A DNA stretch of 7,713 nt. It comes from Candidatus Pacearchaeota archaeon. Its GTDB lineage: Archaea > Nanobdellota > Nanobdellia > Pacearchaeales > GW2011-AR1. Every line of letters begins with the position of its first letter. Within the stretch, counting starts at the first letter, position 1. A model generated the notes under the pieces. That model was not told the origin of the DNA, did no database searches, and saw only the letters and a list, made by a program, of their open reading frames with translations. The translations under genes and the position numbers were made by a program. The stretch is taken from contig WAQV01000036.1 in NCBI GenBank assembly GCA_015520065.1, positions 1 to 7,713 on the forward strand. The letters are read 5' to 3'. Shown in pieces: positions 1 through 4,692 of this stretch.

Positions 1-159
1 ATAATAACAACAGCAAAAGGAATCATAATAAGAACCTCTCTTAAGAATATAAGAATTATGGGACGTGCTACTCAGGGAGTAAGAATTGTTAAGCTTCAGC
101 AAGGAGATTATGTTACTGATTTAGTAAAGGTGCAAGAAGCTGAGGCGAGTGCTGAATAA
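1..159 (+). CDS. gyrA: DNA gyrase subunit A, C-terminal end (partial)
   Basis: Only the last 52 codons are present, read in frame 1 and ending at TAA 157-159. The translation contains IIITAK-like strand repeats and the stretch IRIMGRATQGVRIVKL, which matches the last beta-pinwheel blade of the GyrA C-terminal domain (typical form: IRVMGRNTQGVRLI). A short acidic tail, QEAEASAE, follows. GyrA is the breakage-reunion subunit of the type IIA topoisomerase that introduces negative supercoils; its C-terminal domain wraps DNA. The catalytic tyrosine region lies upstream of the window. Gyrase is bacterial in origin, but many DPANN archaea and Euryarchaeota carry it, so it does not contradict an archaeal assignment. 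ParC is the main alternative, but the MGRxTQGV motif favours GyrA. Confidence 0.85.
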   Translation: MITTAKGIIIRTSLKNIRIMGRATQGVRIVKLQQGDYVTDLVKVQEAEASAE

Positions 160-198
160 AAAAATAATTCTACGGTTATAAAAGATAGTAAAAGATAG
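158..198 (-). terminator. Possible T-rich terminator after the 204-437 gene
   Basis: Just downstream of the stop at 204, the minus strand reads CTATCTTTTA twice in perfect tandem (179-198). It then has a run of seven T (164-158), which overlaps the gyrA stop codon. Archaeal transcription often ends at successive T tracts without a hairpin, so this could terminate the minus-strand gene. The call rests on base composition only. Confidence 0.3.
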
Positions 199-203
199 AA
201 ATT

Positions 204-437
204 TTATTTATAATCACCAAGGGGATTCCTTGCCTCTTTTATATGAGGATATTTTTCTTTTTCTTCTTTTTCTTTTCTACGATAATATTCAATCACTAAT
301 CTATCTAACTCCTCGTCTAATCTTTTTTCTTCTTCTGTTGGTTCTCCGCTTGGAGGGAAATCAAGTATTAGAACTCCATCATAATCAGGGACTCTTCCAA
401 ACAATGATGGCAGTGTTTTACCTTTCTTTTCCCGCAT
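204..437 (-). CDS. Small charged hypothetical protein (77 aa)
   Basis: I do not recognise this protein. Residues 1-30 hold a basic start followed by a short hydrophobic stretch, DGVLILDFPPSGEP. Residues 33-62 are a highly charged Glu/Lys/Arg helix, possibly a coiled coil. There is no signal peptide, membrane segment or cysteine pair. ATG 437-435 is preceded by a TATA box centred about 28 nt upstream, which fits a leaderless or nearly leaderless transcript. An AGAGG element about 8 nt upstream could also act as a ribosome binding site. The gene converges with gyrA across a 44-bp gap. A good promoter and a clean protein-like composition make it a likely real gene, but no function can be given. 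Confidence 0.6.
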   Translation of the reverse strand: MREKKGKTLPSLFGRVPDYDGVLILDFPPSGEPTEEEKRLDEELDRLVIEYYRRKEKEEKEKYPHIKEARNPLGDYK

Positions 438-460
438 CTTACATCCTCTAAGTTTCTGAA

Positions 461-471
461 TTTTATAAATA
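461..471 (-). promoter_or_regulatory. TATA box for the 204-437 gene
   Basis: The minus strand reads TATTTATAAAA, centred about 28 nt upstream of ATG 437. This is the spacing expected of an archaeal TATA box driving a leaderless or very short-leader transcript. Confidence 0.6.
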
Positions 472-610
472 TTGTTATCTTAGATTTTCTAATAAAAAAC
501 ATATCAAAAGTGCATTGCTTCCTAAATGATTCTAACTAAATCATCTTTCTAAACTCTCTAGTAAACTTTATAAACAGAATCCCTCAGGTTTGTTTAATCT
601 AAATCTGGAA

Positions 611-618
611 CTATAAAA
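611..618 (+). promoter_or_regulatory. Likely TATA box for the 662-1219 gene
   Basis: CTATAAAA is centred near 615, which would place the transcript start near 641 and leave a leader of about 20 nt before ATG 662. A second candidate, CTTTATAAAC at 566-575, would give a leader of about 65 nt. Which one is used cannot be decided from the sequence. Confidence 0.45.
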
Positions 619-661
619 TGGAAGCTATATACAAAATATATCAAAGATAGATGATGCAATA

Positions 662-1219
662 ATGCACGCGGTTAATAAGGGAGTAAGAGCATGGAACTGG
701 GCTACTGGAAAGACAAAAGCAGATTTGGCTAACTACATGCTTACTGTTGCTCCGGTTCTTGAGAGTATGGGAATGATTGGATTGAATCCAGTTCTTGGAG
801 CAATGGCATCTCCATTATATTTGATATGCAGCCACCTTGGACAAGAGAGCAATAAAAAGCAAGAAACTCTTGAAGAAATATGCGCTGAAAACAACCTTAT
901 GTTCGACCCCAAGGATTTGTATGCTTCCACACATAAGATTATTGGTCCTACATGGATAAGTGTTGGAGGAGTAGTTGATTTAGAAGGTACAGTATCTAAT
1001 AACCCTATGTATTTTGTTCTCGGCACTGGAAATATTGTAAGAGGGTTTTCTCATTATGTTATGAGAGCTGACTACCTGCCTCCAAGAAAAAGCATATTTA
1101 AAAGAGCAAAGGAAAAACTGACAGAAAAGCTCAAAGAAGCTGCAGAAAACTCCAAAGGAGGATTAGTCCCAAAACCGCAGCCTTCAAGTTTTATGGCTTA
1201 TAAAAAATCAGATATCTGA
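662..1219 (+). CDS. Hypothetical protein (185 aa)
   Basis: I do not recognise a family. Residues 21-59 are fairly hydrophobic and rich in Met, Gly and Pro (NYMLTVAPVLESMGMIGLNP, then ASPLYLICSHLG), possibly one or two membrane-associated helices. Residues 93-135 form a second mixed region with many Gly and aromatic residues. Residues 142-165 are a strongly charged Lys/Glu helix, followed by a Pro-rich tail. Two cysteines, at 56 and 74, are visible. The frame stays open upstream of ATG 662 as far as 617 but contains no ATG, GTG or TTG there, so 662 is the only good start. The last four codons overlap the convergent nuclease gene in a perfect palindrome. Codon use looks like that of the neighbours. 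Confidence 0.65.
   Translation: MHAVNKGVRAWNWATGKTKADLANYMLTVAPVLESMGMIGLNPVLGAMASPLYLICSHLGQESNKKQETLEEICAENNLMFDPKDLYASTHKIIGPTWISVGGVVDLEGTVSNNPMYFVLGTGNIVRGFSHYVMRADYLPPRKSIFKRAKEKLTEKLKEAAENSKGGLVPKPQPSSFMAYKKSDI
1208..1219. repeat. 12-bp perfect palindrome shared by two convergent stop codons
   Basis: TCAGATATCTGA is its own reverse complement and exactly covers the last four codons of both convergent genes. Each strand therefore reads TCA GAT ATC TGA, and both proteins end in Ser-Asp-Ile. Confidence 0.9.
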
Positions 1220-1975
1220 ATTAAAATCCTGACAAATATCTCTATACTCGCACCACTTGCATAACACGCTCTTTTTTGCAGGGAAATCTGTTGTTGATTT
1301 TATTCTTTTAATCAGCTCTATAGTGTCTTTTTTCAGTTGTTCCAGCTGCTCATCTGTTCTTCTTGAGCAGATTTTCCTGTTATATGCCAGATAATGCCAC
1401 ACAAGACAGACATTTTTATCTCTCCCGTAAAGGTTTTTAACTGCTATTGCATAAAGCGCAAGCTGCCTGTCATTGTCAATCTTCTCCCTGTATGGCAATG
1501 AGTTGGATGTTTTATAATCATGAATTTCATACTCATCAGTTTCTTTATTGTATGATAACCTGTCAATGAAACCCTGAATTTTATATTTTCCTTCCTCATC
1601 AAGAGCTATTGTAACTTTTTTCTCAACTTCAATAGTGTTGTCATTGAACGGCTTGTTTTTAAGATAATAATCAATAAGAAACTTAACTCCTTTATTGAAG
1701 TAGTCTTTTTCTGTAAGAGAGTTGTCTGCAATTGCCAAGTCAGGATTCTTTTTTTTGTTCCACTCTTTTGAGTAGTGTTCTATAAGCTCCTCTACAGAAG
1801 GTATCTTTCCGTTTTTTACCTGAATATAAAGCCATTCCAGGCTGCTATGCACGCTTCCCCCTAAGTGTGATTCAATTGAGAAAATCCTTGGAGGGATTTT
1901 GTCAATATACCTGAACTTGTATTTAAGAGGACACTGCTCAAATGTGCTAAGCCTTGAATGAGAAAAAATCCCCAT
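1208..1975 (-). CDS. RecB/Cas4-like PD-(D/E)XK nuclease with Fe-S cysteines
   Basis: This 255-residue protein has the layout of the RecB-family exonuclease (PDDEXK_1, COG2887) group. FSHSRLSTFEQCPLKYKFRY is the N-terminal motif, with Cys15. GGSVHSSLEW holds the conserved His43, and GFIDRLS holds metal-ligand Asp138. IHDYKTS gives Asp153 and Lys155 of the D/E-x-K core, and RQLALY is the Q-x-x-x-Y motif (Gln171). The end, CKWCEYRDIC, supplies Cys239, Cys242 and Cys248, which with Cys15 match the four-cysteine iron-sulfur cluster of AddB and Cas4. All key residues are intact, so it should be an active DNA nuclease, probably in repair or recombination. No helicase domain and no CRISPR genes are nearby, so Cas4 proper is not supported. 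The frame is open to a TTG at 1990, but the TATA box 26 nt upstream of ATG 1975 favours the shorter start. Confidence 0.85.
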   Translation of the reverse strand: MGIFSHSRLSTFEQCPLKYKFRYIDKIPPRIFSIESHLGGSVHSSLEWLYIQVKNGKIPSVEELIEHYSKEWNKKKNPDLAIADNSLTEKDYFNKGVKFLIDYYLKNKPFNDNTIEVEKKVTIALDEEGKYKIQGFIDRLSYNKETDEYEIHDYKTSNSLPYREKIDNDRQLALYAIAVKNLYGRDKNVCLVWHYLAYNRKICSRRTDEQLEQLKKDTIELIKRIKSTTDFPAKKSVLCKWCEYRDICQDFNSDI

Positions 1976-1996
1976 GAAGACTAAAAACAAAATTGG

Positions 1997-2005
1997 TTTA
2001 TAAAA
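1997..2005 (-). promoter_or_regulatory. TATA box for the nuclease gene
   Basis: The minus strand reads TTTTATAAA, centred at about 2001, 26 nt upstream of ATG 1975. This puts the predicted transcript start on the ATG itself and selects that start over the TTG at 1990. Confidence 0.65.
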
Positions 2006-2027
2006 TTAATCTGAATTAAGAAATATT

Positions 2028-2035
2028 TTTAAATA
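2028..2035 (+). promoter_or_regulatory. TATA box for the 2055-2393 gene
   Basis: TTTAAATA lies about 24 nt upstream of ATG 2055, which fits a leaderless transcript. It sits about 22 bp from the oppositely directed TATA box of the nuclease gene. A short AT-rich inverted repeat, TTAAT-CTGA-ATTAA, lies between them and may be chance. Confidence 0.5.
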
Positions 2036-2054
2036 AAATCCTTCTTTTTAGAGT

Positions 2055-2393
2055 ATGGCTAAAAAGAAAGCATCCCCAAAATCCTCAAAAAAAGGTATTG
2101 AGACAAAAAACAAAAACCCTATAAATCAAGAAGAGGGTTTTAAATTCAATTTACTGAGTTTAGGAGTTGCAGGTGGAGTTATTGGAGGATTGTTTGTGCT
2201 ATTTGCCTCATTATCAGCACTAATGAACGCTGCTCCAACATTTGTTTCAATTATTAAAGAAATCTACGGTCCTTTTGGATATGCTCCTGAAAACATCTTA
2301 AAGTCAGTTCTTGGAATAATTTATGGGTTTATAGACGGCTTTATTGTAGCTGTAATATTCGGATGGATTTACAACAAGATTTCGCATATATAG
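2055..2393 (+). CDS. Small two-helix membrane protein (holin-like/DUF5676-like)
   Basis: The 112-residue protein has a Lys/Ser-rich cytoplasmic start (residues 1-30). It then has two hydrophobic helices at about 33-55 (Gly-rich, AGGVIGGLFVLFASL) and 82-107. The second contains GIIYGFIDGFIVAVIFGWIY and follows a YGPFGYAPENIL loop. This matches the pattern of small prokaryotic membrane proteins often labelled 'bacteriophage holin' or DUF5676, whose hallmark is a GF(V/I)DGFI helix ending in a WLYN-type sequence. The family name is from memory and the function is not established; no phage genes are nearby, so lysis is not implied. The Lys-rich tail would stay inside by the positive-inside rule. 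It starts at ATG 2055, with a TATA box about 24 nt upstream. Confidence 0.7.
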   Translation: MAKKKASPKSSKKGIETKNKNPINQEEGFKFNLLSLGVAGGVIGGLFVLFASLSALMNAAPTFVSIIKEIYGPFGYAPENILKSVLGIIYGFIDGFIVAVIFGWIYNKISHI

Positions 2394-2436
2394 ATTTATT
2401 AATATTTCTATAAGAAATCCAGTAGTATGAATATCC

Positions 2437-2694
2437 TCAGTTATATGCTCGCGACCTTTTATCAATGTCTGCTATAAGAATCAGGTTTTGATTATAAAAA
2501 ACAGTATATGTAATACGATACTCTCCAACCCTTACTCTAAACGCCCTATATTTCTTTCCAATCACTCTCTTAACATCTGAAGGAAATGGTTCTGATGACA
2601 ATGACTTAATCTTTTTCATCAACCTCTCGTATAAATTTCTATCACATCTTTTAAGAAATCTCTTAGCAGAATTGCTTAATTCTATTCTAAGCAT
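2437..2694 (-). CDS. relE: RelE/ParE-family toxin
   Basis: The 85-residue protein has the size and layout of archaeal RelE mRNA-interferase toxins. An N-terminal helix (SNSAKRFLKRCDRNLYERL) and a second helix (KKIKSLSSEPFP) are followed by the strand core: KYRAFRVRVGEYRITYTV (48-65), LILIADIDKR (71-80) and the C-terminal RSRAY. The basic and aromatic residues of the core (Arg53, Arg55, Arg60) and the C-terminal Arg82 and Tyr84 sit where RelE enzymes place residues for cutting ribosome-bound mRNA. The start codon overlaps the end of the antitoxin gene by 8 bp, the usual translational coupling of antitoxin then toxin. ParE (gyrase poison) shares the fold; the archaeal RelE-like core favours RelE, but the activity is inferred. 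Confidence 0.87.
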   Translation of the reverse strand: MLRIELSNSAKRFLKRCDRNLYERLMKKIKSLSSEPFPSDVKRVIGKKYRAFRVRVGEYRITYTVFYNQNLILIADIDKRSRAYN

Positions 2695-2884
2695 TTTTCA
2701 TTTCTTTCTCAAAATCTTCAAGAGAAGTAGTTTTACCCTCTTTTAATTCCTGTAAACTCTCTTCAAATGTTTCTTCTTCCTCTTTTGTCATAATTGTATC
2801 TATGTCTATCAGGTGTTCTTTAATAAAATCCAATTCTGATTTTATAATATCTAATCTTCTGAGTATTTCATTTTCTGCTGTCAT
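2687..2884 (-). CDS. relB: RelB-type antitoxin
   Basis: This 65-residue, strongly acidic and helical protein lies directly before the relE-like toxin. Residues 5-32 form an amphipathic helix (ILRRLDIIKSELDFIKEHL) ending in DIDTIMT. Residues 34-63 carry EEEETFEESLQELKEGKTTS and LEDFEKEM, the wrapping segment typical of archaeal RelB, which contains a K-E-G-K-T-x-S-L-E pattern. RelB binds and blocks the toxin and usually represses its own operon. An in-frame TTG at 2923 would add 13 residues, but a TATA box 26 nt upstream of ATG 2884 lies inside that extension, so ATG 2884 is the better start. No obvious ribbon-helix-helix DNA-binding domain is visible. Confidence 0.85.
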   Translation of the reverse strand: MTAENEILRRLDIIKSELDFIKEHLIDIDTIMTKEEEETFEESLQELKEGKTTSLEDFEKEMKNA

Positions 2885-2906
2885 AACTAAAATATCTTTT
2901 TCATGC

Positions 2907-2914
2907 TTATATAC
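2907..2914 (-). promoter_or_regulatory. TATA box for the relBE operon
   Basis: The minus strand reads GTATATAA, centred about 26 nt upstream of ATG 2884, giving a leaderless relBE transcript. An imperfect palindrome at 2917-2930 (TTC-nn-AATT-nn-GAA, 10 of 14 positions symmetric) sits just upstream and could be an operator. Confidence 0.6.
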
Positions 2915-2965
2915 CTTTCGCAATTCAGAAGATTTCTATTTTAATTCTCTTTCCAGGAGAATATG

Positions 2966-3745
2966 TTAAGAACTATCAAGCAAAACATCTAATGCAACTT
3001 TATAGAGAATTTCTAAACCTTTTTTTGTTTTTTTGAAGTGAAATGCTGGTTTCCATTCAAGCTCAGCAAGGGAATCGCTTATTGTAAAGATTGCTCCAAG
3101 TTCCACGCCTCTGTATTGAGCAACACTAAACAAAGCGGCAGCCTCCATCTCAACAGTTGCAACGCCTTCTTTTTGATATTTCTTTGCCTCAGCAACAGTC
3201 TCTCTGTATGGAGCATCAATTGTCCAACTTGTCCCAACAAAATATTTTTGTTTAAATCTATCTAAAGAGTTCTTTATTTTGTCAGTAATCTCTTTGGAAG
3301 CATAAGCATACTTAGAATGCTTTAAATAATGATGAGAGGTCCCTTCATCCCTGATTGCTTTCTCACATACCATTATGCTGCCTATTTTAATATCCTTTTG
3401 CAGAGTTCCTGCTGTTCCTATTGAGATAAATCTCTTCACTCCAAAAGCAATTAACTCTTCTAATAATACAACAGCAACAGGAGCGCCTATTCCAAATTTC
3501 CCAATAACTGCTACTCTACCTTTTGTTTCATCAAGGAGATGCATTTCTCCGCTAAATCCTTCTACTTTAGTAGTCTTGTGATTATCTAAAATATGCTCCA
3601 TCAAACTGCTTTGATAACAGAAAATCACTCCGAGAGGAGGCTTGAATTTTGGATATCTTCCTCTCTTTTTTTGATAAGCCATAAACTCTTCTGGAGTAAT
3701 CATTGAATCCTTTAAGTGTTTGTTTTTAAAGTTCGGAAATGCCAT
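2966..3745 (-). CDS. Nucleoside phosphorylase, uridine phosphorylase type
   Basis: This 259-residue protein belongs to the NP-I (PNP/UDP) phosphorylase superfamily, which splits nucleosides with phosphate into base and ribose-1-phosphate for salvage. Visible motifs in order: GKFGIGAP (82-89), phosphate-site ISIGTAGTL (107-115), AIRDEGTSHHY (130-140), TIDAPYRET (175-183), ribose-site VEMEAAALF (198-206) and ISDSL (222-226). The length matches the family. RDEGTSHHY and the PYRET segment favour the uridine phosphorylase branch (COG2820), but substrate preference cannot be read with certainty. It starts at ATG 3745, with a TATA box 26-27 nt upstream, so it is probably its own transcription unit. 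It lies upstream of relBE on the same strand with an 81-bp gap, and relBE has its own promoter. Confidence 0.88.
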   Translation of the reverse strand: MAFPNFKNKHLKDSMITPEEFMAYQKKRGRYPKFKPPLGVIFCYQSSLMEHILDNHKTTKVEGFSGEMHLLDETKGRVAVIGKFGIGAPVAVVLLEELIAFGVKRFISIGTAGTLQKDIKIGSIMVCEKAIRDEGTSHHYLKHSKYAYASKEITDKIKNSLDRFKQKYFVGTSWTIDAPYRETVAEAKKYQKEGVATVEMEAAALFSVAQYRGVELGAIFTISDSLAELEWKPAFHFKKTKKGLEILYKVALDVLLDSS

Positions 3746-3767
3746 TTAAATAAAACAAGAATGCTCT

Positions 3768-3775
3768 TTAATAAA
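3768..3775 (-). promoter_or_regulatory. TATA box for the nucleoside phosphorylase gene
   Basis: The minus strand reads TTTATTAA within TATTTATTAAA, centred 26-27 nt upstream of ATG 3745. This fits a leaderless transcript. Confidence 0.55.
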
Positions 3776-3809
3776 TATTTCCGAAAAGGTGAAAGAAAAT
3801 TAACCTAAA

Positions 3810-4172
3810 TTACTCCCTATAACTTCCTATGCCAGCCTTCCTTTCAAGAACCTCTATTCTTTGCTGAAGATGATAAACCTGATTTGACAGGTCTTCAATT
3901 TTTGAGGTCATGTCTGCAAGTCTTTTTGCCAGTCTTTTCCTTCTCTCTTCTATGCTTAAATTTTCAGGCTGTTGGTTGTTTTGAGAAGTTTCACTTTTTG
4001 AGGATAAGTCAAAAAAACTGAAACTGCTTGCAAGTCCGCTGCTGTCGGAAGTTTGTTGGTTTTGTTGGTTATGAGTGTTTGAAGAGGTCTCAGTAGGAGA
4101 GCTGCTTTCAGAAAGCTGTTTTTTTGTCAGGTCAAGGATTTTCCTCTTTTTCCCAAACCATAAAAATCCCAT
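3810..4172 (-). CDS. Ser/Gln-rich protein with C-terminal coiled coil (120 aa)
   Basis: No known family is recognised. Residues 1-20 are a short conserved-looking head, GFLWFGKKRKILDLTKKQ. Residues 21-72 are a low-complexity linker rich in Ser, Thr, Gln and Asn, probably disordered. Residues 74-112 are a coiled coil with a clean heptad series at Leu81, Leu85, Met88, Ile92, Leu95, Val99, Leu102, Ile106 and Leu109 (spacing 4-3 throughout). It ends in a short Gly-containing tail. It has no signal peptide, so it is probably a cytoplasmic oligomer or adaptor; this is inference. The frame is open to a TTG at 4232, which would add 20 residues. A TATA box 26 nt upstream of ATG 4172 falls inside that extension, so 4172 is preferred. 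Confidence 0.7.
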   Translation of the reverse strand: MGFLWFGKKRKILDLTKKQLSESSSPTETSSNTHNQQNQQTSDSSGLASSFSFFDLSSKSETSQNNQQPENLSIEERRKRLAKRLADMTSKIEDLSNQVYHLQQRIEVLERKAGIGSYRE

Positions 4173-4193
4173 ACTATCTAAAAGAGAAAACCA

Positions 4194-4202
4194 TTTATAA
4201 AA
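4194..4202 (-). promoter_or_regulatory. TATA box for the coiled-coil protein gene
   Basis: The minus strand reads TTTTATAAA, centred at 4198, 26 nt upstream of ATG 4172. It selects that ATG over the TTG at 4232. Confidence 0.65.
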
Positions 4203-4267
4203 TTTCTTGCAGAACACAACATAAATAATCAATACTTAAAGATGATTTAAGTAAAGAAAAGAAACCT

Positions 4268-4280
4268 CGGCCTCATGCCG
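4268..4280. other. Small GC-rich hairpin in the divergent region
   Basis: CGGC-CTCAT-GCCG can form a 4-bp GC stem with a 5-nt loop in otherwise very AT-rich DNA. An A/T-only inverted repeat, ATTATT-AA-AATAAT, follows at about 4284-4297. The pair lies in the 203-bp gap between two divergent genes and upstream of the predicted promoter of the peptide gene. It could be an operator or part of a small RNA; the stem is too short to be sure. Confidence 0.25.
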
Positions 4281-4312
4281 TCTATTATTAAAAATAATCT
4301 GAGAATAGAAAA

Positions 4313-4322
4313 TTATTTATAG
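4313..4322 (+). promoter_or_regulatory. Likely TATA box for the precursor-ligase operon
   Basis: TTATTTATAG is centred near 4317, which predicts a transcript start near 4344 and a leader of about 30 nt before ATG 4376. No element sits at the leaderless distance. Unlike most genes here, this mRNA appears to carry a 5' leader, without a clear Shine-Dalgarno sequence. Confidence 0.5.
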
Positions 4323-4375
4323 TTTAATTCCTATCATTTATCAAACAAAATTAAGAAATAAAAAGATAGATAAAA

Positions 4376-4651
4376 ATGAAAAAGCTTGAGAGGAAATTAA
4401 AGAAAGAAAGTATCTCTTATGAAAGAGGTAAATCGAGAGAGTTCTTTAAAGAATCTCAAAGACCTGGAGTGTTACCGTTTGGGATCCAGTATTTAGAAAA
4501 ACCAAAGATAGATCACCCAGGAAAAGTTTATGAATGGAGATGGAAACCATCTGTCCAAGTTTATTTAGGTAATGAAGCAATGTCTTGGCCAGGAACAACT
4601 GGGACAGGTCCTAGCGCAAAGGAAGACGAGAGATATGGAGAAAACGGATAA
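4376..4651 (+). CDS. Candidate graspetide (omega-ester peptide) precursor, 91 aa
   Basis: The protein matches no family I can name outright, but its features and position suggest a substrate of the ligase next door. Residues 1-29 are a very basic and acidic helix. Residues 34-41 read PFGIQYLE, closely resembling the leader motif PFFARFLE that microviridin ligases bind, and also the PFG-type motif of other ATP-grasp-modified peptides. Residues 50-64 are aromatic-rich (VYEWRWKPSVQVYLG). The end has Thr74, Thr75, Thr77 and Ser80 followed by Glu83, Asp84, Glu85 and Glu89, the donor-then-acceptor order of a graspetide core. There is no cysteine. The ligase gene follows after 41 bp on the same strand. 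An in-frame TAG just upstream (4367) fixes ATG 4376 as the start. It is longer than many precursors, so an unrelated small protein remains possible. Confidence 0.6.
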   Translation: MKKLERKLKKESISYERGKSREFFKESQRPGVLPFGIQYLEKPKIDHPGKVYEWRWKPSVQVYLGNEAMSWPGTTGTGPSAKEDERYGENG

Positions 4652-4666
4652 ATAAAATCTTTAATA

Positions 4667-4672
4667 TTTTTT
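4667..4672 (+). terminator. T6 tract between precursor and ligase genes
   Basis: In the 41-bp gap after the precursor stop there is a run of six T inside AATATTTTTTATT. It could be a partial archaeal terminator, letting precursor transcripts outnumber ligase transcripts. It also lies about 25 nt before ATG 4693, so it might instead serve as a weak TATA element for the ligase gene. Confidence 0.25.
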
Positions 4673-4692
4673 ATTAATAAGTATATTTAAAA

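Larger units (their letters stand above)
438..661. other. Divergent intergenic region
   Basis: This 224-bp gap lies between two divergent genes. It holds the TATA box of the minus-strand gene (461-471) and two TATA-like elements facing right (566-575 and 611-618). A ten-codon open frame, MEAIYKIYQR, spans 618-650 but overlaps the second TATA element and is probably chance. I see no RNA gene, repeat or stable hairpin. Confidence 0.5.

Noticed and set aside
230..451. Plus-strand open frame opposite the small charged protein
   Set aside because: It is Leu/Phe-rich because it reads the complement of a Glu/Lys-rich gene. It lacks a promoter at the right distance, and the minus-strand gene has a good TATA box.
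733..1026. Minus-strand open frame inside the 662-1219 gene
   Set aside because: It lies wholly inside a longer gene, has no promoter signal and has an unremarkable composition; a reading-frame shadow.
1208..1975. Cas4 with a nearby CRISPR array
   Set aside because: No repeat-spacer pattern and no cas1 or cas2 gene is visible anywhere in the window.
1976..1990. Longer nuclease start at TTG 1990
   Set aside because: The TATA box is centred 26 nt before ATG 1975 and only about 11 nt before the TTG, too close to allow a transcript containing it.
2055..2393. Prophage holin implying a phage region
   Set aside because: The holin label is a naming habit for such small membrane proteins; no phage structural, integrase or lysin genes are nearby.
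3038..3581. Two plus-strand open frames opposite the nucleoside phosphorylase
   Set aside because: The minus-strand frame carries all family motifs; these frames show no domain or start signal.
4240..4302. Possible C/D box RNA (GATGATT near 4241 and CTGA at 4299)
   Set aside because: The C box does not match RUGAUGA, no C'/D' boxes are present, and spacing is loose.
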